From: JAMQPK01 sp963761975
GTDB taxonomy: Bacteria; Acidobacteriota; Vicinamibacteria; Vicinamibacterales; JAMQPK01
DNA length: 64,000 nucleotides
Direction: 5' to 3'
Assembly: GCA_963761975.1 (NCBI GenBank)
Contig: CAVXIR010000004.1
Coordinates: forward strand, 496,001 to 560,000
This document shows, piece after piece, positions 28,918-38,045 of the stretch; positions within the stretch are counted from its first letter, which is position 1, and the number at the start of each line of letters is the position of its first letter. The notes below the pieces were generated by a model. The model worked only from the letters and a program-made list of their open reading frames with translations, ran no database searches and was not told where the DNA came from. Position numbers and translations under genes: made by a program.

Positions 28918-29970
28918 TCAGATTTTGGTTCGGCAGACCGGCGCGATGCCGCCACCGATGTCGTCAACCCAATAAATGTAGCCGTTGTGCACAGACGCCC
29001 CATGCGGGAACGGCGAACCATCGGGCAGCACGATGGCTTCGAGAATCTCGCCCGTCACCATGTCGCGCTTCATGAAGGCGCCCATGTTGGTGTCGGACTC
29101 CCACAGGTGCTGCGCCTTCTCGTTTTCAATCCCGATCCCGTGCGGCCGGAAGCCGGTCGTCGGGAACATGTGCTCGACCGTCCAGCTCTTCGGGTCGATG
29201 CGATAGATCATGCGGCCGGGAGGTACCGCCACCCACAGCTTGCCGCCCTGCACCTGGATGCCGTGCGCGCCAGTGCCCGGCGCTGGGGGCCCGGGGTTGT
29301 TTGCGACCGCTCCACCGCGTCCGACGCCCAGGCCGTCAGACGTGCCCTGTCCACGGCCGCCGCCTTCGCGTCCGCCACCCCCACCACCACCTCTACGCGC
29401 CGGCACTGTCTCACCTCTGGCCGCGGCCGCTTCGGCGCGAGCTTTCTGTGCATAGTTGTCTGGCCTCGCCGCGATGTCGGTGGTTCGTCGATAGATGACA
29501 CCGGCACCGGGGGTGAAATGCTTGACGACCGTCTCGCCGGTTTTGGCATCGGCTGCGATAATCTCGCGGCTGTAGGTCGACGCGACCCAGACGTTCGTGC
29601 CGTCGAACCCGATGCCGCTCGGGCCCGTGCCTTCCGGCGCAATCTCGCGAATCAACTTGCCCTCGTAGCTCGAGAGGTACACCTTGCAGCGCCCTGGTGT
29701 TTCGCCGCGGCTGCCGGCAATGTCGATCGTCCAGATGCCCTCTTCGGTGCACTGCATGCCGTTGCCGGACAGGCCGGGTGCCTTGAAGAGAATCTCCACC
29801 TTCGCCATCCGGGTCGGATAGGTCAGCTTGGGTGTCGCCGGCGTTGCGCCCTGTGCACCGGCAATGCCCTTGGTAGCCGCCTGCGCGAGCAGAGTCTGTC
29901 TCGAAGGGGGAAAGAGCAAAGTCGCACCTGCCGTCAGCGCCGTCGTGCCAAGGAACTCTCTGCGTTTCAT
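28918..29970 (-). CDS. NHL/streptogramin-lyase-like beta-propeller protein, Tat-exported
   Basis: Starts at 29970 after GAGGACACC with a twin-arginine signal MKRREFLGTTALTAGATLLF. The body has streptogramin-lyase (Vgb)-like propeller repeats such as EGTGPSGIGFDGTNVWVAS and GAHGIQVQGGKLWVAVPPG. A Gly/Arg-rich low-complexity insertion lies near residues 190-220. Length is 350 residues. Such proteins act as lactonase-like or sensor propellers; the activity cannot be assigned from sequence. It lies downstream of TonB receptor 4 on the same strand, separated by about 160 bp that hold repeats, and is probably co-transcribed. Confidence 0.8.
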   Translation of the reverse strand: MKRREFLGTTALTAGATLLFPPSRQTLLAQAATKGIAGAQGATPATPKLTYPTRMAKVEILFKAPGLSGNGMQCTEEGIWTIDIAGSRGETPGRCKVYLSSYEGKLIREIAPEGTGPSGIGFDGTNVWVASTYSREIIAADAKTGETVVKHFTPGAGVIYRRTTDIAARPDNYAQKARAEAAAARGETVPARRGGGGGGGREGGGRGQGTSDGLGVGRGGAVANNPGPPAPGTGAHGIQVQGGKLWVAVPPGRMIYRIDPKSWTVEHMFPTTGFRPHGIGIENEKAQHLWESDTNMGAFMKRDMVTGEILEAIVLPDGSPFPHGASVHNGYIYWVDDIGGGIAPVCRTKI

Positions 29971-30086
29971 AGGTGTCCTCTTTTCTTGATGATCTCGCCT
30001 CGCTCCCGCTCGGCGAGCAACCACCTCGCGCTGCCGCGCTCGGCGCAAACTCGCGAAGACGATCTGCTTAGACTGCGTTCGGTGCT

Positions 30087-30130
30087 CGCGAACCTCACGA
30101 ACCTACGAACTTTACGAACCTTTCGAACTT
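30087..30130. repeat. ACGAACCT-type short tandem repeats
   Basis: Four to five degenerate 8-10-bp units (CGAACCTCACGAACCTACGA and on) end right at the stop codon of TonB receptor 4. Same style as the other junction repeats but with a different unit. Confidence 0.7.
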
Positions 30131-30131
30131 T

Positions 30132-33100
30132 CTACCAACTCAAACGCGTAACGATCTGTCCACTGCGCGGCGGTCCGAATACCGTTCCGGTGTTGATGCG
30201 TCCGTATCCCGAGGTCGGAACACCCTGCGCGTTGACCTGCTGGGTCTGCTGTGGATTGCCCGCGTCTGGATTATTCAACTGAATGCGGTTGAGCGCGTTG
30301 AAAAATTCCATTCGCAACTCGAGCCTCGTCCGTCCCACCAATCTGAAGTTCCGGCCGAAGCTCAGCTGCTCGTCCGGACGCCGCTGATACCGGAAGTCAT
30401 CATAGTACGGCAGAGACGTGCCGAATTGCCCTGCGGCCGGGTTCGCCCAGGAAGTGGGGTTCAGCACGAAGTCGCGGTTCGGGTCGTACTCGCTGGTGTT
30501 GTCGAGATCCTTCTGATAGAAGTCCTGTCCGTCGACGCGGTTCATGCGCGTGCTCTGGAAGAGCAAGGCTGCCAGCTGGTTCTGCGACGCCGGAACCGGA
30601 ATCGGCAGCCCGCTCGCGTACCGAACGATGCCGCCCACCGTCCAGCCGCCGAACACCGCGCGGACGATCCGGTTCTGCGTGAATGCGGGCACCTCGTAGT
30701 TGAAGGCGAGGACCGTAATCAATGGCTCCGAGAGCTCGGGCACGAAGAACACGTCTTCGGGATGATCGAAGACGTTGTTGGCGGTCGTACCTGTTCCCGT
30801 CACCATGTTCGTCCGCTCGTTCTGCCAGGTGAACGTCGCCGTCAGATTGAGGCCGTGCGAGTACCGCTTGTTCGCTTTCACCTGGAGCGAGTCGTATTTA
30901 CTCTCGCCCAGAGGCACGCCCAGCGCGGCAATGTTGCCGAACTGCGGGAACGGCCGCAGGCTCTGCGCAACCGTGTTCGCTCCCGAATAGGTCGCATAGG
31001 GCAGCTTGTTGAATCCGCGCGTCGCAGCCAGCGGCGAATCGATGCGTGAATTGAGCAGCGTGCGATCGGCGGCGTTGTTGATGTCGAGCCCGAACGACTT
31101 CAAGCGATCGATGCTGATCGCGTTGAGGCTGATCATGTTGTTGGCCGTGAATCCGTCGCCGCGATTGCCGACATAGGCCACGTCAACGACGAGATCGCGC
31201 GTGATTTCACGTTGAACCGACACGCTCCACTGGTTCAGCTTCGGCATCTTGCCGGCATCGGGATGAATCCACTGAGGTGGTGAATCGACTTGTCCCGGCG
31301 ACGGCCGGATGCCGGCATCGTTAGCCACCCTGAACAGATCATCACGGTTGTAAACGAGACCGGTACGGAGAAGCGCACCCGGTTCGCCGAACGCCGGCGA
31401 CTCGAAGTTGATCGTGTTCCACCCGCCGGCGCCAAGCGTTGAACCGCCGTCAGACTGCCCAATTCCGGTCTGCGCGTAGGTGATGCCCCATCCGGCACGC
31501 AGCACCGTCTTTGGCGTCAACTGATACGACACGCCGACGCGCGGGCCGAACGAATACGGATAGGTCTTCACAAACCGGCAATTGCATGCACCAGGTCCAT
31601 TGCCTTCGTAAATGGTCGCCCCAAGCAGTCCGCCGGCTGCCGGATTCGCGACGTCCGGCGAAAACATGCTGCGACGGTCCTGCTCCTCATAACCGTACGC
31701 CTGCCTGTCCCATCGCAGCCCGTAGTCGAGCGTCAGGTTCGACTTGATGCGCCACGTGTCCTGGACAAACGTCGCGATCGTCGGCCGGTGCCAGTTTGGC
31801 TCGGTCGGGTTCGAAACGGAGGCGCTGTTCACCCTCCCGAGCAGGAAACTGGCGTACGCCAATCCCACAGCCCCACCTCCGAGGTTCTGGCCTTGCGTCG
31901 ACGGAAGCGTCGTCTGTTGCCCGTTGAAGTTGTATGCGCCATGCGAACCGTGGATGACCGGGTTGCTGAAAATGTCGTCGCGCCACTCGAACCCGGCCTT
32001 GTACGTGTGGGTGTTACGCGAGTGCGTGATCGTGACCTGGGCCTGAGGCTTCTTGGTGGCCGGCAGGCTCCCAGCCACCGCCATGCCCAGCGACATACCC
32101 CCGCCCGTCTGAGTGAACATGGCGTTGGTGACGGGAAACCCGATCCCGTTGACCGCCCCCACGAGACCGAGGTTCGCCACCGGATCGAACTCGCGCACCT
32201 CCGGCAGGCCGAAGTCAGGATTCCAGTGACGCAGGTATCCAACGCGAGTATCCACGAGGGTCGTCGGCGACAGCGTCCAATCGTAGGTCACGCGGATGGT
32301 ATGGGTGGACGTCGCAAAACGCCGCACGGCGGTGATAGGAATGGGCAAGCCGTCCGAGCCGTTGTAATGCGGTCCCCAATACCGTGAGTAGTATCCTGAC
32401 AGCTTCCCTTTGCTGTTGAAGCTGTGGTCGACTTTTAGCGTCGAGATCGATTTGATCGTGTCGGCGGGGAAGGCCTGATCCCAGTTGTTGATGAGCCCCG
32501 ACCGTGTCGCTCTCGGGATGTAATCCTGCATCTTCAGCGCCACTGGGTCGAGAAGCTCTCGCGGTATGACGTTGCCGGGAAACGGATCGCGCACGACCTG
32601 GCCCTGGACGACTCGGGTCGTTCTCGGATCGTAGATCGCGTTCTCCATGATCGGCCGTCCGAGGGGATCTACTCCGAGTTGACGCCCGGTAAGTGACTCG
32701 CCGAAGTCGCCATTCCTCATCCGATCGGTGGGCATCGTCTGAAGGAGGCCGGCGCGCGTCTCGACCTGCCGGAACTGTTCGAGCGTGTAAAAGAAGAACG
32801 TACGGTTGCGGCCCTCATACATACCGGGAATGGTGACGGGCCCGCCGATGCTGCCCCCGAAGTTGTTGCGGCGGTTGGAAGGCTTGACGAGGTTGCCGCT
32901 GCCGTCATTGGTAAACGGGATACCGGCGCCGAACTTTTCGCTCACGTAGTACTCGAACAGGCTTCCCCGCAGCGTGTTGGTCCCCGACTTGGCGGTCAGG
33001 TTGAAAATGCCGCCTGCTACCTGTCCGTACTCTGGAGCGAAATTACTGGTGTGCACGGTCATCTCTTCGAGCGACTCGACAGACGGCTGCACCTGGTCGA

Positions 33101-33716
33101 CGCGGATCATCAGGCGGTGGTTGTTGGCCTCCATGCCTTCGACGCGAATCTGAAAGGTATTCAGCGGTGCTCCGCCCACCTTCAGCGAGCTGTAGGACGA
33201 GATGTTGCCGCCCGGTACGAGCGTGACGAACGAGTACGGATTGCGAATGCTCGCGGCGGCGAAATTTCCGCGCGCGCCAAAGTTCAGCGGCAGGGAGTTC
33301 AGGTTCTCGCTCGTCACGCTCGACGAAATCTCCGCGCTCTGCGTGTCGAGCATCGACGCGTCGGCCACGACGTTGACTTCTTCGGTGAGGTTCCCGACCT
33401 GCAGCTTCGCGTCGATGCGTGCGGTCTGCCCGACGAAGATGCGGATACCCTCCTGACGGAACCGGCCGAAGCCGGTCAACTCGACGTTCAGGTTGTAGGT
33501 GCCAACCGGCACCTGCGCCAGCGTGTAGTTGCCGGTCTGGGTGGTGACGGTTTCATAACGGGCACCGTTTTCGGGATTCTCTGCAACCACACTGGCGCCC
33601 GGCACGACCGCGCCGTCGGGATCGACGACGGTGCCCGTGATGGTCCCGCGATCGCTTTGGGCGTACGCGCCGGACACGAACAGGAGGCAGAGAGCCGCAG
33701 TTGCCAGCACCTTCAT
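30132..33716 (-). CDS. TonB-dependent receptor, Oar-like (receptor 4)
   Basis: The start at 33716 follows GAGGTGCTTT and gives the signal MKVLATAALCLLFVSGAYAQ. A carboxypeptidase-regulatory-like domain (GTITGTVVDPDGAVVPGASV) precedes a plug with RVEGMEANNHRLMIRVDQVQ. The barrel ends GPPRSGQIVTRLSW, a standard receptor terminus. The protein is 1,194 residues. Its plug and barrel differ from receptors 1 and 3, so it probably recognises another ligand. It carries the shared operator upstream (33857-33873). The downstream NHL protein likely works with it on the imported or periplasmic compound (inference). The unbroken frame contrasts with receptors 1 and 2. Confidence 0.93.
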   Translation of the reverse strand: MKVLATAALCLLFVSGAYAQSDRGTITGTVVDPDGAVVPGASVVAENPENGARYETVTTQTGNYTLAQVPVGTYNLNVELTGFGRFRQEGIRIFVGQTARIDAKLQVGNLTEEVNVVADASMLDTQSAEISSSVTSENLNSLPLNFGARGNFAAASIRNPYSFVTLVPGGNISSYSSLKVGGAPLNTFQIRVEGMEANNHRLMIRVDQVQPSVESLEEMTVHTSNFAPEYGQVAGGIFNLTAKSGTNTLRGSLFEYYVSEKFGAGIPFTNDGSGNLVKPSNRRNNFGGSIGGPVTIPGMYEGRNRTFFFYTLEQFRQVETRAGLLQTMPTDRMRNGDFGESLTGRQLGVDPLGRPIMENAIYDPRTTRVVQGQVVRDPFPGNVIPRELLDPVALKMQDYIPRATRSGLINNWDQAFPADTIKSISTLKVDHSFNSKGKLSGYYSRYWGPHYNGSDGLPIPITAVRRFATSTHTIRVTYDWTLSPTTLVDTRVGYLRHWNPDFGLPEVREFDPVANLGLVGAVNGIGFPVTNAMFTQTGGGMSLGMAVAGSLPATKKPQAQVTITHSRNTHTYKAGFEWRDDIFSNPVIHGSHGAYNFNGQQTTLPSTQGQNLGGGAVGLAYASFLLGRVNSASVSNPTEPNWHRPTIATFVQDTWRIKSNLTLDYGLRWDRQAYGYEEQDRRSMFSPDVANPAAGGLLGATIYEGNGPGACNCRFVKTYPYSFGPRVGVSYQLTPKTVLRAGWGITYAQTGIGQSDGGSTLGAGGWNTINFESPAFGEPGALLRTGLVYNRDDLFRVANDAGIRPSPGQVDSPPQWIHPDAGKMPKLNQWSVSVQREITRDLVVDVAYVGNRGDGFTANNMISLNAISIDRLKSFGLDINNAADRTLLNSRIDSPLAATRGFNKLPYATYSGANTVAQSLRPFPQFGNIAALGVPLGESKYDSLQVKANKRYSHGLNLTATFTWQNERTNMVTGTGTTANNVFDHPEDVFFVPELSEPLITVLAFNYEVPAFTQNRIVRAVFGGWTVGGIVRYASGLPIPVPASQNQLAALLFQSTRMNRVDGQDFYQKDLDNTSEYDPNRDFVLNPTSWANPAAGQFGTSLPYYDDFRYQRRPDEQLSFGRNFRLVGRTRLELRMEFFNALNRIQLNNPDAGNPQQTQQVNAQGVPTSGYGRINTGTVFGPPRSGQIVTRLSW

Positions 33717-33836
33717 AAAGCACCTCATCTTGAGTGGTCGGCGATTTTCGAAAATCACTGTCATTTTTCGAAAAATGCTTGAGGGCTGGCGCTGCCGTCA
33801 GGACCCTCACGCGTTTTTAGGTGGCGATTCCAGCCT

Positions 33837-33873
33837 ACCCTACGCCTATCTTGTACAAAGTGTCAACACTTTT
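33837..33873 (-). promoter_or_regulatory. Operator and weak promoter of TonB receptor 4
   Basis: AAAGTGTCAACACTTTT (33857-33873) is a full operator copy. On the minus strand TTGACA (33861-33866) has only a poor -10, TAGGGT (33837-33842) at 18 bp. The start codon is about 120 bp downstream, farther than in the other units, so a different -10 may be used. Confidence 0.65.
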
Positions 33874-33900
33874 GATGCCTTCGCACTTGGGTTCCAAGGA

Positions 33901-35337
33901 TCAAACCCGCGCCTTGACGCGCACGTCGCGGATGCGCTTGGCCTCCGGCTGCCCTTCGTAGAACTTGTCGAGCGGATAACAGCCCGACACCATGCCCATT
34001 CGCGGACCCGTGGTGCAGTCGCTGAAGGTTCGACAGATGGACGCGCGGCGCAGCGGGCTCCCGCTCAACACGTCGGCAGGCAGATCGGGATAGGACAGCA
34101 CCACGCGGCCCAGGCCGACGAAATCGGCGAGCCCGTTGCGCACGTTGTACTGGCCAACATTCGGTAACCACTCCTGCAAGTAGCTGTAGCCAGAGCCTAC
34201 GAACACCAGGTTTGGAAACTCCGCCTTCAAACGCGCGGTCGCATCGATCTGACGAGCCGCGCCGCGCAGCGGATCTTCCGGCGGTTCGTACCCGTCGAGC
34301 GGCGGAAAGAACGCCGGTCGCTGGATGTGCGGATTGTAATAAGGGCTGCCGGCAGAAATACAGATCCACCTGATGCCGAGCGCCTCGAGGTGCTTCAGCA
34401 GCCGGCGGCCGTCGTTGAGCGCCCCGTCCATGTCTTCGTTCTTCAACACACCGAAGCCAGGCTCGTCCCCGGTCGTCTGCTCCGGTACGCCGAGGCCGCC
34501 GGCGCTCTTGCGATGCGGCACCATATCGAAAATCGACACGCGCACGACGATGCCCAGCCCGGGAACCGCGGTGCGGATGCCGTCAATCAGCTGCGTGATG
34601 AAGCGCATCCGGTTTTCGAGCGAGCCGCCGTACCTGCCCGGCCTCGTGGTCGCACCGAGAAGCTCGTGGCCGAGATAACCATGGCACGCCTTCGCATCGA
34701 CGAACTGATAGCCCGAGTCATACGCGAGCCGGGCTGCACGGATGTAGTCGTCCACGAGGCGATCGAGCTCATCATCGGTGAAGACGCGCACGCCGTTCGG
34801 GAACCGCTTGTCGAGGATCGGATGATGGCAGGCCACAATGGGCGCCGATTGATCCCACTCGTCTGGACGCGCGAACCGGCCGGAATGCGTGATCTGCAGG
34901 CCGAGATACAGATCGCGGTCGGCGTTCGATCCGAATCGCTCGCGATGCGCCGAGATGAGCTCGCGTCCGAGCGCCGCGATCGATGGCTGCGTGTCAGGCG
35001 TCAGCATCAACTGATTGGGATTGGCACGGCCGTCGTGTCGCACGGCAACCGCCTCGCCGCCCCACATCAGCTTTGCCCCGCTCGTCCCGAAATTTCGCCA
35101 GCGCCGGCGAGTCAGGTCGCTCGGCTCGCCCGCGCGCGTGCCGTCCCAGCCTTCCATCGGAAGAATGCAGAATCGATTGCCCACGCGAACGCCATCGACG
35201 TCGATCGGCTGCGCGAGCGCGCCGGAGGGATCGATGGTGTCGTCGAATTCAAGCGTGATGCTCGAGCGCGTGAGGTGATTGCGGAAAGCCGATGCGGTTT
35301 TCAGCGACGCGACCCTGGGATACGGCGGGAGGGGCAC
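33901..35337 (-). CDS. NADH:flavin oxidoreductase, old yellow enzyme / 2,4-dienoyl-CoA reductase type
   Basis: FMN-dependent TIM-barrel oxidoreductase, 478 residues. Seen are GLQITHSGRFARP (substrate/FMN histidine region), VDAKACHGYLGHELL, GGSLENRMRF for FMN phosphate contact, and a C-terminal VGSGYSYLQEWLPN segment. The tail has Cys residues in ICRTFSDCTTG and SGCYPLD that resemble part of the iron-sulfur cluster region of 2,4-dienoyl-CoA reductases, but the usual second flavin domain is absent. It probably reduces an activated double bond, consistent with aromatic or unsaturated acid breakdown. Preceded by a repeat-filled gap and followed by the operator of receptor 4, which reads away from it, so its own control is unclear. 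Confidence 0.85.
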   Translation of the reverse strand: MPLPPYPRVASLKTASAFRNHLTRSSITLEFDDTIDPSGALAQPIDVDGVRVGNRFCILPMEGWDGTRAGEPSDLTRRRWRNFGTSGAKLMWGGEAVAVRHDGRANPNQLMLTPDTQPSIAALGRELISAHRERFGSNADRDLYLGLQITHSGRFARPDEWDQSAPIVACHHPILDKRFPNGVRVFTDDELDRLVDDYIRAARLAYDSGYQFVDAKACHGYLGHELLGATTRPGRYGGSLENRMRFITQLIDGIRTAVPGLGIVVRVSIFDMVPHRKSAGGLGVPEQTTGDEPGFGVLKNEDMDGALNDGRRLLKHLEALGIRWICISAGSPYYNPHIQRPAFFPPLDGYEPPEDPLRGAARQIDATARLKAEFPNLVFVGSGYSYLQEWLPNVGQYNVRNGLADFVGLGRVVLSYPDLPADVLSGSPLRRASICRTFSDCTTGPRMGMVSGCYPLDKFYEGQPEAKRIRDVRVKARV

Positions 35338-35366
35338 GGAGAAAATACTACGCCAGAATCTGTCAG

Positions 35367-35462
35367 GGCGGATGGCGGATGGCGGATGGCGGATGGCAGA
35401 CGGTAAATCTCAGATGGCACATGGCGGAAGTCTTCTGCCATCTGCCATCATCCCTCTGCCAT
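35367..35462. repeat. GCGGATG tandem/inverted repeat, ends GTCAGGG and CATGAC
   Basis: Four GGCGGAT units are followed by a spacer and then GCCATCTGCCATC units in inverse orientation, able to form a long hairpin. Its outline closely resembles the repeat at 48871-48963, which also opens with GTCAGGGC. It fills the gap between the oxidoreductase start and the end of the PBP gene. Confidence 0.8.
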
Positions 35463-35464
35463 GA

Positions 35465-37836
35465 CTAGTCGTTAGCCTTCTTGCCGTCCTTCTTCTCGTC
35501 GTCTTTCTTGTTGTCGTCTTTGCCGCGCCCGAACACGCGTGACCAGAAGCCGCGTTTCTTTTTCGGCTCCTCCCCGGAGGTCGCCACCGCGACGTCGTTC
35601 TCCCGCGACGCTGGCGCGACCGTCGCAGGAACGGGCACATTCGCAGCATTCTGTACGGGCGCTGTCGGATACGGCTCGCTTGCGTGAATGCTCCCCGCAG
35701 GAAGCCCCGTTGCAAGCTGCGCGGCCAGATAGAAGTTGTGGTCCTGGCACTGTTCGGTTGGGGCGGTGCCGCGCGCGAAGTACTCCGTGATGACGCGATC
35801 GCAGAACGCACCCGGCAGGCGTCCGGACTGGCGGCAGACATTCACGGCTGACAGGCCCTGCGGCGACTTGAACGCCTCGGGCTTGTCGTTTGCGGTCGCC
35901 TGCTTCATGAAGCGCGCCCACATCGGAACGGCAATTTCGCCGGCGAATCCGTTCGAGATGATCGTGCGCGGCTTGTCGAAGCCGATCCAGACCCCGGTGA
36001 CGAGATTCGGCGTGAATCCGACAAACCAGGCGTCCACGTAGTCGTTGGTTGTGCCGGTCTTGCCGGCCGCCGGCAGCGTGAACCCTTCCTGACGCGCTCG
36101 GTAGGCAGTGCCGTAGTTCACGACGTCGGAAAGCATGCTCGTCATCAGAAATGCGGTTTGCGGCGACAACACCTGCTCAGCTGCCGGCTTCGCCTCGAAC
36201 AGCACTTCACCCTGGGCGTTCTCGACGCGCCGAATGAAGATGGCCGGCCGCAGTTGCCCCTGATCGGCAAACGTGGCGTAGGCCGACGTCATGGCCATTA
36301 AAGTCACTTCGCCCGATCCGAGTGCCAGGGACGGAACGCTCGGCACGTTGCCCATCCCCATCTTGCGGGCCTGATCCACGGCTCGCGAGATGCCCACCTC
36401 TTCGAGCATCCGCACGGCGGCTCGATTGCTGGAGGTGCGCAGCGCGCTTCTCACGGTCATTGACGATGCGACCGAGTGTTCATCCTCGGGTATCCACGCA
36501 CCCTGCAGCGTCTGAATCGGCTGGTCGAGGCCGGTGACCAGTGAAGACGGTGAATAGCCGGCTTCGAGCGCCGCAGCATACACGAAGGGCTTGAACGCGG
36601 AGCCCGGCTGACGAAGCGCCTGGGTCGCGCGATTGAAGCGGCTCGTCTTGAAATCGCGGCCGCCAACCATCGCCCGCACTTCCCCAGTGGTGGGGTCCAT
36701 CGCCACCAGCGCGCCCTCGAGCGGATCGCTGTCTTCCGGTTTTTGCGTCTTGCGGCCCTGGAGCCGTTTTGCGCGACGGGCTTCGATCTGCTCCAGCGAT
36801 TTGGCAACCGTGGATTCGGCTGCACGCTGCATTTCGGGATCGATGGTGGTGTAGACCTTGAGACCGCCTTCAGACAGGCGTTCCCAGCCGAACTGCTTGA
36901 CCAGCTGCTGCCGCACCTCTTCCTTGAAATACTGCCCGTGCGGCTCTTCGCGGCGGAGGAGGTCGCGAAGCGCCACCTTTTCCTTTGAAGCCCGGTCGAG
37001 CGCCTCTTTCGTGATGATGCCCTGGTCGTGCATCGCCTTGAGGACCAATCCCCGCCGCGTCACGGCACGCGCCATGTTCACCGTCGGCGCATTCACCGAC
37101 GGGGCGTTGACGAGCCCGGCAAGGAGCGCGGCTTCGGACAGCTCCAGCTCGGAAGCCGATTTCCCGAAGTACCCCTGGCGGCGGCCTCAGCGCCATACAG
37201 GCCGTCTCCGAAGTACACCTTATTTAGATACAGCTCGAGGATTTCCTCCTTGGTGTACATCCCCTCGATGCGCATCGCCAGGGCGATTTCCCGGGCCTTC
37301 CGCCATAACTTTTTTTCACGGGTGAGAAAACTTTGCCTGGCCAGCTGCTGGGTAAGCGTGCTGCCGCCTTGAGCGGCGCGGCCCTCCTGAAGGTCGGCCC
37401 AGGCCGCACCGAGGATGCGGATGATGTCGAAACCTTGATGGTTTTCGAACCGTTGGTCTTCAAACGCGACAATCGCCTTCCGGAGGTGCGGCGACACCCG
37501 CGAAAGGGGTACTTCGATGCGATATTCCCGGAAAATCGTAAAAACCGGCCGATTGTGAATGTCGTATAGCGTCGACGCCTGCGGCATGTCGTTGAGCGCC
37601 CGCAGCTCTTCCCGACTGGGCAGACCCGCGAACAACGCCCACAACGCGACAACGCAGACGAGCACGAGGGCGCCAGCCGATATGGGTACCGCGCGCTGGT
37701 GCTCTAAGACCCACTGCTTGAGGAGCGGAACCCGCTCTTTGAGAGACCGAATCCGCGCTGGAACACGTTCTTTGAACGGACGAATCCACGCCTCAACCTG
37801 CTGGAGTGTATCGTTCCACGACGGCCGGGGGACCAT
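35465..37836 (-). CDS. Class A penicillin-binding protein (one frame correction)
   Basis: Bifunctional peptidoglycan transglycosylase/transpeptidase of the inner membrane. The start at 37836 follows AAGGGA. A membrane anchor lies near residues 45-70. The glycosyltransferase domain shows EDQRFENHQG (catalytic Glu), GGSTLTQQLAR, KLWRKAREI and ILELYLNKVYFGDGLYGAEA. Here the frame stops at 37093; adding one G in the run at about 37172-37176 yields ARGYFGKSASELELSEAALLAG and continues in the second frame to 35465. The transpeptidase domain has PGSAFKP (SxxK serine), TSSNRA (SxN) and GKTGTTNDY (KTG). A Lys/Asp-rich tail ends the protein. The corrected length is about 790 residues, usual for PBP1A-like enzymes. 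Confidence 0.92.
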
Positions 37837-37881
37837 GTTCAAGTCCCTTCTTGCAACTCTCACGCCCTTGAGGGATCCGGT

Positions 37882-38045
37882 GGGTTCCAGGTTCCGAGTT
37901 CCACTTCCGGGTTCTGGTTCCAGGCCCGGAACACTCGGTTCTGGTTCCAGTTCCAGCCCAAAGGTTCCACGCTGCGCCGGGAACGGAACTCAGGAACCGG
38001 AACAGGAACCGGAACCATTGGAACCCTTGGAACCGCTTCCTGTCG
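37882..38045. repeat. GGTTCC / GGAACC inverted repeat
   Basis: The left half consists of GGTTCCAGGTTCCGAG-type units and the right half of GGAACCGGAACAGGAACC-type units, together self-complementary. It lies between the PBP start and the end of the antiporter-TPS gene and resembles the 28741-28917 repeat in composition. No gene seen. Confidence 0.75.
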
